This document shows positions 54,751 through 64,000 of a stretch of 64,000 nucleotides of DNA, in pieces (positions within the stretch are counted from its first letter, which is position 1; the number at the start of each line of letters is the position of its first letter). Origin of the DNA: Cylicocyclus nassatus (Eukaryota; Nematoda; Chromadorea; Rhabditida; Strongylidae); the NCBI GenBank assembly GCA_958299035.1, contig CATQJL010000112.1, forward strand, positions 3,394,123 to 3,458,122, in the 5' to 3' direction. The notes beneath the pieces are model-generated. The model ran no database searches. It worked only from the letters and a program-made list of their open reading frames with translations, and was not told the origin of the DNA. The position numbers were made by a program, and so were the translations under genes.

Positions 54751-54939
54751 TCATTTGTCCTCTAATAGAAAATATTTCACATGTGTTATTGACAAGTATA
54801 ATTTGCTTTTCTGCAACGATGAAATGCCGCCGATGTTATGCTGAAGAGCAGGCACAAAGAACATAGGAAAAGAAAATGCTAAGAATTCGTGTATGATTAT
54901 TATTAAGAACAGAAACAATGGCATAGGGAGCGCTTTCAC
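54751..54939 (-). CDS. Candidate secreted-protein first exon (copy B)
   Basis: Paralogue of 17566-17874: MKALPMPLFLFLIIIIHEFL then GGISSLQKSKLYLSITHV. The frame is retained and has a signal-peptide-like start. The RTE element inserted 26 bp upstream of the ATG (54965-54979 target), which would separate it from its promoter. Confidence 0.3.
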   Translation of the reverse strand: MKALPMPLFLFLIIIIHEFLAFSFPMFFVPALQHNIGGISSLQKSKLYLSITHVKYFLLEDK

Positions 54940-54979
54940 ATGGATGATTCATGAAGAAGATTCTGCAGCATGAACATTA

Positions 54980-57900
54980 CTTACTTAGATACTTAGATGG
55001 CCCATCTTCACGTGGACAAAAGTTGCTATTTGTCCCTGTCCCTCGCTTTAGACATCCACGAACTTCTTGGTTGCCGTCGGTGGCTGCGTCCACGAGTTCC
55101 AGGCGCGATAATAGTATCCGGCTGATTTCTCAGCTGGTCCATCCGATCCACGAACACGTCTGCCCATCTCGTTGGTGGTCTTCCTCGGGGACGTTTGGCT
55201 TTGCGAGGAATCCACTCAGATGTTCTTAATGTGCTTTTCTCATGATGTGACCTGCCCATCGGTGCTTCGCTTTCGCAACGTATTCCGCTGGGTCACGAAG
55301 ACGGGACATTCTTCTCATATCCGTACTGCGAAATCCGACTAGATGTTGCTTGTGTCGGGTCATCTTCAGAAGACTGCGCTCGAGCGCTCTGTGGGTGGTC
55401 CGTAAGGGTTTCGACGTGGCTACTGTGTCAGCTCAAGTCTCAGCTGCTTAACAGAGCGCCGGGAGACGGTTGAGTCGAACAGGTGGGCACGAAGCTCCGG
55501 GTCCGTCAGTTGGTCGGTGGCTTCCTTCAAAAGCCCGAAGGCGGCCCAGGCTGCTCTTCTTCTCCTTAAGTTCTTCCCTCAAGTCGTTCTCCATGTTCAT
55601 CGAACGTCCGAGATACACGTAAGAAGACGTCTCCGTGATAGGGGTGCCTTCCAATTCCATTTCTGCATCTTCGCAAAGGGCTTTCTTCATGAACTGAGTC
55701 TTCTTCCAATTGATTCGCAGTCCGATCTTCTTCCTCACTTCGTTCAGTTCTTTCAGCATCGTCTCTGCTTCGGTGATACTGCTCAGAAGAGAACGATGTC
55801 GTCCGCAAAACGAAGGTTAAACGGGAATCTCCCATCAACTCGTATGGCTCTCTCGTCCCAGTCCAGTGACTTCATCAACTGCAAGGCCGCGGTGAACAGC
55901 TTCGGCGAAATTGTGTCGCCTTGTCGGACCCCCTTCCCGAGTGGAATGGTTAGGGGGCGATGGAACAGTCGTTGTTGTACAGTCCTTGTAGCAGTTGGCT
56001 AGTGTCCTCGCGTAGGCTGGGTCCACTCCTTGATCGACGCGTTGGTTTCGATGCTGTCGAAGGCTTTCTCGTAGTCGACGAAGGTTAGGACGAGAGGCAG
56101 TCGGTACTCCCGGCAGACTTCTATGACTCTCGAAACCGTCTGGATGTGGTCCATGCAGCTGAAGCCTTACGGAATCCAGCTTGTTCTTGGGATTGGGCTT
56201 CATCCAGTGTTCTAGATATGCGAGCGAGGATAATCTTCGTGAAAAGCTTTTACAGACACTCAGCAGGCATATTGGACGGTAGTTCCGAAGATCTTCCCGT
56301 TCACCCTTCTTGAAAAGAAGGGCGGTTCTTGACGTTCTCCATTGGTCGGGAATCCTCTCTTTCTGAAGGTAAGATGTCAGGTGCGACGCGAGAATCTCGT
56401 GTAGACGTTGTCCTTCGGCTCGCAGAAATTCGGCGGAAAGATGGTCTGGTCCTAGAGTTGTGGATGTCTTCATGGTCTGAATCGCCGTGCGCACTTCAGC
56501 AGGTAGAATTCGTGGTGGTACTTCTCCAGTGGGAACAACGGGCATCGGCACGGGTATTGATGAGCGGAAGAGGTTGGTATAGAAGTTCTTCGCGATAGAT
56601 TCCATCTTGTATCGGGAAGAAGTCGGAGTCCCGTCTTCGTTTAATAGTGCAACCAGCGGTACGTGATATTCAAAGAGGTCCCTTCGGCACTTCTTGAAAC
56701 TTCGTCTTCCTTCGGCTGCTTTCAGTATCTTGGCTTGCCTGTCTTTCTGAGATCCTCCTGCAAGGCTGTTCTGCAAATGGCGTTGGCTATCAGTCGCTCG
56801 AGATGATTTGCATTCGGATCCTGCCTCAGAAATCTTCTTCTTTCAAGCAGTTCCTTGGTGGTCTTCGAAATGCGCTCCAAGTTCTCCTCGGAAGTCACTG
56901 AGGCACACTCTCCGCAAGCTCGCAATCCTTTCAGAAGCCGGTCGTAGTCGTACGTTGGTTCCTCCTCGATGGGTCAGTCACAATTTGATATGAGCTCTTC
57001 CAGCCTGTTACCGTCATAAAGGACATTCTTACTTCTAGCGGTACTGTGACAGACCTTCTTTTCCAGATTTCGACTGAATCGTATCTTCGCTCGAAAAAGG
57101 CGGTGATTGGAGCCACTGCAGAAGGATGGAACTACTGAGACATCGAGCAAGTTCCGCCTTCGGTTGGTGAGAATGTGGTCGATCTCTGCATGAGTCGTTT
57201 CGTTGGACGATTCCCAAGTCCATCGGCGATGTTCTTTCTTTATGAAGATGGAATTTCCATGGAAAAGTCGTGCGGCGGAGAGAAGCCCAACGAGAAGGTT
57301 GCCGTTTTCGTTCCGGAGCCCATATCCAAACTTCCCGATCCTATATTCCTCTTCTAGTGGCATCCCGATCTTCGCGTTGAAGTCGCCCATAACTTGTAGA
57401 AAGTCTCGTTGCGGACGACCTGCTCCACGTCTTCGTAGAAAGCATCTAGTTCTGATTCGTCAGCTGCTGATGTTGGTGAGTAGCAGTTGATGATGCTGAT
57501 GGTATTCTGAGGTGGAGGTCGTAGTCGTAGGACGGCCAGTCGAGGTGACAGAATCTCATGCGAATCGACAAGATGAACGATAGATGGGTGGACAACAAAG
57601 CCAACGCCTCCAACGTTTCGTGATGGAACCTTTTCACCACGAATGATGAGGGTCCCATCACTCATCTGTCGCACGTCCTTCTTCCTGGATTTCGTTTCCT
57701 GAGCGATGATGTGGTACTTGATGTGCTCTGCAGCGTCGAGAAGAGCGTGGAGGTTGGCGTTCGTGGAGACTGTCCTGGCGTTGTAGGTGCAGAGCATGAG
57801 GCAGTCTCCATGGCGTGTCGTCCGGGCAGACGTGTCATTTTGTCCAATCCAAAAGGCGCCCTGAGTAACCTGACATCGTTCTTGCTACCACCCGGCGCCG

Positions 57901-58242
57901 TAGGCGGGATATGATGTGCAGGGTTTATTTCTCTTCTTTTTGCTGATCGAATAATAAAATGTTTTCCCTACAAGAGCAGACTTACTAGGCTAACTCTTGA
58001 TTTCTACGAGGCGATCGCTGACCTCGGATGTGGAGCGGGGAGGGACCGCCTAACGACCAGAAGAAGCCAGACGGCGGGGATCTGGCGTGGCCGGTTCTTG
58101 GCTAGGCATCCGGCCGAAACCGGAAACGTCGAACTCCTTCACAGCTTGGGAGGCCCTAACAGAGTATACACTCGACTGTGCATCGCAGTTCGACATCCAG
58201 TGTCACCCCCACGCCTTAATGTGGCGACCTACCATTGTGGGT
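54980..58242 (-). mobile_element. Full-length RTE non-LTR retrotransposon
   Basis: 3263 bp flanked by a perfect 15-bp target duplication GCAGCATGAACATTA (54965-54979 and 58243-58257); the paralogous empty site is at 17897-17911. The 3' tail on the minus strand ends CATCTAAGTATCTAAGTAAG, a short repeat instead of poly(A), as in RTE elements. Length and single EN-RT architecture fit the RTE clade. It is far more GC-rich than its host DNA. A 5' region of about 450 bp precedes the coding part. Confidence 0.92.
55448..57797 (-). pseudogene. RTE endonuclease-reverse transcriptase, broken frame
   Basis: APE endonuclease from 57797 ([39 protein letters not shown], then GDFNAKIG at about 57370-57390). 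The RT follows: TLGPDHLSAEFLRA, FKKGEREDLRNYRPICLLSV (about 56290), VDYEKAFDS (about 56060) and FADDIVLF (about 55800), then NWKKTQFMK and YLGRSMN. Breaks seen: a frameshift near 57388, a TGA at about 56974, and frameshifts near 56745, after PICLLSVC, and just past FADD. The frame upstream of 57797 is open for about 30 codons without ATG. Non-functional as assembled, yet its target duplication is perfect, so the breaks could be recent or assembly indels. Confidence 0.88.
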
Positions 58243-59794
58243 GCAGCATGAACATTATGACTAAAATATGAACTTGTTTATGAAGATGTGTGCAAATTTC
58301 GTAAATCTATATTGAAGGATAGAATGGCTTTTTCTAGTATGATTTGAAACCTCTAAAAAACTGTAAATTCACATTCAAAAAAACCTTAGATGATATGTTC
58401 ATACTTTCTTAAGAGATCATTTCCTGACGGTTTTAAATGGGTCTTACGGTAGCATTTTAGAGAGATTTTCCTAATCTTGCAAGTAAAGACAAATTTACAA
58501 AAACGAACAATTCATGTCTTAGTGTTAGGTGAAGGCCTATAATCATCAAAGTAAGTTAAGGAAGAGTCTCAAACGCACCCAAGCTCCTCACGGTAGCCTG
58601 AACTTGCTTTCGTGGTAACGTAAAATCAAGCCATTTTCTGATACCTCACTTTTGCTGTTACAGTAAATAGCGTACTTAGCAAAAAGGTTCCTTTAGTAGG
58701 TTTATTTCAAGTTCTGTCTTAGAATGGAAAAGCTCTAGCATTTGCAGACACCTCTCTTACCGTAGTAATACAGTAGCACAAAGACTTGAATGGCTGAACT
58801 ACTATAATTACAGGGTACAGAAATTTAATATGTTTCGAGAAAATAGAAATTGATCTTTAAGTGAGCACATTTTTTTTCAACCGCCTGGTTTTGTATTACG
58901 CACATGCCGATGATATGGTCGATATATCAAATAGATTAGATGTTTAAAAAAAATAAAAATCGTTTAGTTTAAGATCAAAGCGAAAGATAGCTTTGAGGAC
59001 AACATTTTCTCATTCAACTTTTTCAACTCTTTATCCCCTAGCTAAAAACGAAGTTAATTTGACATTTTTCTGTCCAAATACGCTATGATGAAGGGAAGAC
59101 GTATGATGATGCTCGTCATAAGCAAATGCTTCGATAATGTTTTTATGGACGGGCATCAACAAAAGATGCTGTTGTCGCAGAATTCGCTATAGAAGAAGAA
59201 ATGCAGCTTAATTGATTTTGTGCCTATTGCTTATGTTTGAAATAAAAGCCGAAAGGATTGGGGAGGGGGGAGGGGGGTGAAACTAGGAGTTGAAGGAGGC
59301 GGGAAGAGGATTTTAGTAAGTAAGAAAGTCAATTTTTCGATAGTTTCCTGATGAATTTGATAGTGCGTAAGTTTATTTTCAGTTGCAGCAATAGAGCTTT
59401 TCTTGAATGAATTACCTTGGCTGCTCTTTTGAAAACTTATTCTCTTACTTATATTCTTGTCTTTTACCATGAACGATGATACTCAAGAAGAAAAGCTTTC
59501 GTCGAACGTTCATCTTAAATCTAAATTCCTTTCAATGAAAACTGAAAAGCATCAAACCTAGCGCAGGAAAGTTTCACCCAGGTAATGATGACGTTCATGA
59601 AGCTTATGACTATGCCAAATCTTCACTTCTCCTCTCCCGCACTGTCGCGGCTCGCGATCGACCGCTCCTCACAGCATGTGGCCGGGAGCACCGTGTTGCC
59701 GCGCGTCTCGGTCGTGAGCACGGTCGCCGCGCTTTACGGCGGCTACCTTGTTCGCTCCGAGACCACACCATGTAGGCACGCCCCCAGCCACCGC

Positions 59795-59803
59795 TATAAA
59801 TAG
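59795..59803 (+). promoter_or_regulatory. TATA box of the solo LTR
   Basis: TATAAATAG in a GC-rich setting, about 150 bp into the LTR, the expected place for the U3 promoter; transcription would start about 30 bp downstream. Confidence 0.6.
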
Positions 59804-60225
59804 CGCGTACGCGCGCCAGTGCGGCCTCTCTCGTCTTATCATCTTGCTATTATCGTCGTGCCGCCTTTATTATTGATTGGTTGGGTTTCCACGATATCGC
59901 CGTCGTGTCTACGTCCCCGTGCCTCGCGCGATTGGATGGATCGTTGATGGATTGTTTGGATGTACGCGCGAGGATAGAATTCCAAGATGATGAACATCAC
60001 GAAGCGCCTTGGTCGCGCAGGATTTGTTGGGAGCTTTGTTTGATGCTGTTGGTTAACATCATGGGGTCGGTGTTGCCGTGCCGTAGCTGCTGCCTTGGCG
60101 GCGCGCGGCCGGCCTGTGGGTAGCTCCCTTGGATTCCGGGAGAGTGTGTGAGTGTGCTAGTGTGTGAGTGTGAGTAAGACAGAGTCCCCATCGGTAGCCC
60201 GGGGTAGAGCTTAACTCTCCCCGTG

Positions 60226-60312
60226 GTAAGTATATTTATGTTTATTTGTATCGTGTATTTATCGTGTATATTTATTTAGTAAATTTATATATTTCTATTG
60301 TTTTGTGTGCAG
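60226..60312 (+). other. Intron-like 87-bp insert inside the LTR
   Basis: GTAAGTATAT... to ...TTGTTTTGTGTGCAG: consensus donor and acceptor bounding a strongly AT-rich tract, while both sides are GC-rich. It looks like a spliced leader-region intron downstream of the TATA box. Confidence 0.45.
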
Positions 60313-60895
60313 TGTAGACGTAACGCGCCATTGTGAGCTGGCGCGCACCCGCAGTGGCGGAAGTCCTTCGGGGACAGGAGCTGGACGCAAGGCAGTCGAG
60401 CACTAGGTGAGGGGGCGCAGATCCCACCGAGCCGCAACACGCACCCTCCTTGCCGGGATCCCTTAGGATGAATGCGTGGAATATTTTGAAAGTGAATACT
60501 TGAAAATCATCAAGATTTAGAAGAGGCGTGAATCATCAAAGAAAACCTGAATAGGTCCGAACCATCCCGCTTTCGCCCTCCACTTCATGCATGCTGTCGC
60601 TTCTCCATAATCATTTTATCGCTTTTCAGAAACTCCAAAATGCGGATTTTTTGGTAGTCCTGAGGGTAAAAATCTACTATCTGGACTTCCAGGGGAGCAA
60701 CTTCACGGGAATAGTATAAAACTTTAAGAAAATGCGGATAAACAGATTAGAGCAGAAATTAACATTGATTCTAAGTCATTGCTCACCAAAGCGCTCACAC
60801 AGTATTCGTACATGCAGAATAGACGGGGATAAATAAGATCGCAAATATGGAAGCAGAACAGATTTTTGATGAAAAGTTTTATCAGAACCGATAGA

Positions 60896-61033
60896 CGATA
60901 TGCACGATTTGCTGTCACATTCGGTAAATCTCTGAGCAGTGATTGAATGGACAGGTGTGCCATTGAAAAGTGGCAGATGTGAAAACGAAATCTCGCCGCG
61001 GTGTCATAACTTCATAAAGCAAGAAAGTGGACG
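60896..61033. other. 138-bp conserved block (copy B)
   Basis: Partner of 19924-20061, two differences, no gaps. Downstream plus-strand frame in this copy stays open to 61193 (…CHNFIKQESGREGKKLRTDV…), whereas copy A has a stop there. Confidence 0.6.
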
Positions 61034-61351
61034 TGAAGGAAAGAAATTGAGAACGGATGTCCAAAGGAAAGAAAAAGATATGATTGAAAAAGGCATTTTC
61101 GCTAAAAGGTTGCAAATTATTGCACCAATGAAGAAGGAGTCGCACATGATTGCTAAGATGGAGCGCTCCGACAGCTACGCGAAATTTCCCTAATTTTTGG
61201 AAAATTTCATAGTAATATATGTTTTCAAAATCGTTAGTGTCTATTATGTGAACTAAATCTTAGGCTATATTTCACCTCATTCTGGATAAACTAGATCAAA
61301 TTGCTGAAGTTAGTGATGAATGCTCGAAAAAAAACCAACTTTGGACACATA

Positions 61352-62029
61352 CAGGGTGTCCCAAAAAGATGTGCACACTGTTTGATTATTAATAACTCTC
61401 TTGCTTTCATGTCTTTTGCCGAGCTTGAGGTACCATTCTGTAGAGCGAGGACAAACTTAGATTTACAGTATGGAGGGACTTATCAGCCGCTTTTCACTAC
61501 TGTAGGATTACGGTAAGAATTTCGAGGAGGATTTTAAGCAATGGAAAGCTGTATTTTGCCTCAGAAAAAAGCCAAATAAGCCAGAAACTTTTGAACTGGG
61601 TTAATCATAGTCGCTGATTCTAAATATGAAAACTGCACATCAATACACTGTTTCTTTCATGAGTTATTTCAGTTTTAGGGTAACAACTGATTTTCCAGTG
61701 TTCAGCGGAAATGTGAATACGCCATCAAAAGGGCTCGAAAAGTGATGGAAAGTTATGTAGTGAAATCAGAACGCCTGAAAACCTTGCTACACAATTTTTT
61801 AGAATTTCTTGAAATTATTTTATCAAAAGCCTTATTCCATAGTGATGCTATATGTTGAAAGTTCATACCGTAATCCTACAGTAACAAAAAGAGATTGGAG
61901 TTTCGCATAATACTGTAAATTTAAGTTTATCCTCGCTTTACAGAATGGTACCTCAAGCTCGGCAAAAGACATGAAAGCAAGAGAGTTATTAAAGATCAAA
62001 CAGTGTGCACATCTTTTTGGGACACCCTG
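61352..62029. mobile_element. TA-flanked TIR element (CAGGGTGTCCC family)
   Basis: CAGGGTGTCCCAAAAAGATG with a perfect mirror at the right, TA on both sides (61350-61351, 62030-62031), 678 bp; the mirrored interior includes ATGTCTTTTGCCGAGCTTGA. Absent from copy A near 20620. Same family as 39126-39821. Confidence 0.92.
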
Positions 62030-63390
62030 TATAGCTCATAGATATACCAAAAATTATAAAAAAATGATTTTTGAAGCAGATAAAATTTGTTTGATTTTCA
62101 CAAAGAATGTCTGATGACAAGCAAGCTTCAATCGCAGAACTTGAAAGTTTTTATATTTTTGCTGTAGGCTTCGCGACTTTACCAAGAGTCATGATTTCCA
62201 AAGAAATGATTTTGTAATTTGATTTGATACTGCTTTTGTAAAGCTTCAAACACAGATCAAAAAATGTAAAAACTATTACACTTTGTGAAAATTGTATGAC
62301 TGTATTTTCCCAAAATTTTATATTAAATTTGAACATTAGCCAACTTAGCAGAAGAAATGAGAATTGATGGATTTTGACAACTATCATAAAGTATTTAGAG
62401 AATTGTTTCGAAAATGTAATCATCAAAAAGGCAGGAAAAAGCTGCATCGAATGCGTATTTGGACGCATTTAAGTCTTTTTAGGAGATATAGTCGGGACAG
62501 AATTTTCGAAGAAAAATAATAGAATGGCAGAAGAAATGAGATGTTTTAAAATATTCATAATGCTGATCTTGAGAAGAAAGAAAACGTTTCAGCGCAGTCC
62601 TGGCAATACGTTTTTGACAACTCCGCTGTAAAATAGGGTAGATCATCGCTTTATTGAGCCGCTAAGGGGGAGGAGCGGGGATCTCATCAGTTTCTATGAT
62701 ATACACAAAATGTTATTCGTGTAATGGGTTGCAGCCATGGTTTCCTGAATAAAAGTGACGGTTATATGTGTTATTTCTGGCAGACTCGCAGACAGTTCAT
62801 CGGAAATTCACGAGGGCAAGCTGATTTGCCAAACTTCCCAAAAGCTTGTATCAGTTCTGAGGTATATGAAGGTGAAAAATGGGAACTTCCCGAGAAAAAT
62901 GACGTTAACAGAAATACAGTTAGGGACATCCTAAGGGAATCCTCGGGAACTTTCCTCAACTTTTCCTGCTTCCAACACTAGCTATTAGTGGAAGTAAGTG
63001 ACTGTAAACTGAGAGAAGTGAACGAAAGATAAATAAAAATAGCAAAATATTGCTCTCAAGCATCACGGCACTCAAGCTAATGTTAAGTGGCAGTTGTAAA
63101 GCTCTTTCATTGCTCACAGTTTGTTCCAAGTAAAAGTAAGACAACCTCAAGTGACTGTGTGTAAGCGGGTGTTCCGTAAAATCGCGTGAGAGCCCAAGGT
63201 CTTGTAGACATTACTAAAACTTACCGCTGCGAACGAACTTCTTCAAGGGCGCAACCTTTTTTCATGCCATAGCGTGACTAAATGTGCTCCACAATCAAGT
63301 ATTTTCCATCATAAAGATTTGCAGGTGTTACAGCTTGGGTTTTATCAAAAGCGCAGGGACCCGAGTGAGGCGAATGGAGGAGAAGGATGA

Positions 63391-64000
63391 TTATAGCTGT
63401 AAGTAACAATGCTACCAAGAGTGGTAGTGAGTTGAATAGTAAAATCCTTCAAATATTACATTACATGCTTTATCGTTGTTCATGCTTTATACACTAGACA
63501 TTTTGAAGCAGTGGCGGTCCCAGGATTTCATTCGGGGAGGAGGAGGCGACGATTGGACGGAGGTGCGTGGCGTCAGCCACGAACCCCGAAAATTTTTTGT
63601 GCTTCCCAGTTTTTTGCGGGCCCACGACACCGAATTTAGAAAAAGGGCGTGTAAATTAAAATTTCAGAAAATTTCAAGAATTATTATAATGATTTAGTAC
63701 AAAAGAAGTCTTCAAATTTCTATATGTCAGGCTTTGGGGTGCCTCCCAAATTTTCTGCGGGCGCACGACCCCGAAAATTTGAAAAAAGGAGTGCGTTAAT
63801 AATTTATGAAAAATTCTAAAAATTATTATAGTTATTTACAAGTAAAGGATACTTGGTGAGCGTGGCCTTTTAGAATGATTACACCATCAAACCATTGAAC
63901 CACCAATCATTACACCATTAATTTTCACCATTAAATGCATCTTGAAGCACTGATTCCAAATCTGTTTTCATTATCTGCTGTGCGCTCTTCCAAAAGAAGT
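63391..64000. other. Dispersed repeat and unassigned DNA
   Basis: After homology to copy A ends, 63505-63840 carries GCAGTGGCGGTCCCAGGATT and two related GCGGGC.CACGACCCCGAA blocks, similar to 41990-42158. The 73-codon ORF here is repeat-derived. Confidence 0.4.

Larger units (their letters stand above)
59643..60439 (+). mobile_element. Solo LTR (BEL/Pao- or Gypsy-like)
   Basis: 797 bp, begins TGTCGCGGCTCG and ends CGAGCCGCAACA (mirrored TG...CA), with a 5-bp target duplication CGCAC on each side (59638-59642, 60440-60444). The paralogous copy A (about 19310) lacks it. It contains TATAAATAG at 59795 and a GC content far above its surroundings. No internal retroviral genes flank it, so it is a recombination remnant. 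Five-base duplications suit BEL/Pao, but the family is not proven. ORFs inside are incidental. Confidence 0.82.
44820..63390. repeat. Segmental duplication, copy B
   Basis: Direct-orientation partner of 5026-23300. It begins abruptly at TTACGATGGTCCAGAACACA (compare 6340), so most of the palindrome's left arm is missing. It then follows the right arm (46030-51490), and after 54425 the 17.4-23.3 kb part. Copy-specific insertions are Helitron 44875-45825, mariner-like 46975-49332 and 52430-53445, RTE 54980-58242, solo LTR 59643-60439, TIR element 61352-62029 and about 190 bp near 62790-62985. Confidence 0.85.

Noticed and set aside
59585..60123. ORFs of 72 and 80 codons in GC-rich DNA
   Set aside because: They lie in the solo LTR, where high GC lengthens chance frames; the first also starts outside the LTR.

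Overview
The window looks like intergenic, repeat-dominated DNA from an invertebrate, most likely a nematode. The evidence is AT-rich sequence, very short introns (about 41-62 nt) with TTTTCAG/TTTTAG acceptors, an RTE-clade non-LTR element, mariner/Tc1-type foldback elements, TC...CTAG Helitrons, and one sequence at 24270 matching the first 16 nt of the nematode spliced leader SL1. No bacterial-style operons, CRISPR arrays, rRNA or tRNA genes were seen.

Layout. 0-5 kb: a Penelope-like element (PLE) tail, foldback elements, a decayed multi-exon gene (1.8-2.5 kb, minus) and a Helitron scrap carrying a MITE. 5.0-8.4 kb: a 3.3-kb inverted duplication holding two head-to-head copies of that gene family. 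9.8-12.6 kb: a PLE with RT and GIY-YIG endonuclease, ending in an inverted junction beside a 500-nt gap. 13.8-17.4 kb: a nest of foldback mariner-like elements. 17.4-23.3 kb: first copy of a segment repeated at 54.4-63.2 kb. 24-36 kb: an SL1-like sequence, MITEs, a Helitron, a Tc1/mariner relic, an RTE fragment and unassigned DNA. 37.4-44.7 kb: two Helitrons in opposite orientation flanking the best gene in the window (40.14-41.08 kb, six exons, 167 aa, secreted). 44.8-63.2 kb: second copy of the 5-23 kb segment, differently riddled with insertions (Helitron, mariner-like elements, full-length RTE, solo LTR, TIR element).

Two themes stand out. First, a family of small, apparently secreted, cysteine-containing proteins appears at five places (1.8, 5.6, 7.2, 40.1 and 46.4 kb) with matching exon phases. 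I do not recognise it; one copy looks intact. Second, the direct segmental duplication (5-23 kb versus 45-63 kb) supplies paralogous empty sites, so several transposon ends and target duplications can be read exactly. Most coding potential otherwise belongs to transposons, largely broken. All gene calls are from visual reading of splice signals and paralogue comparison; no search was run.
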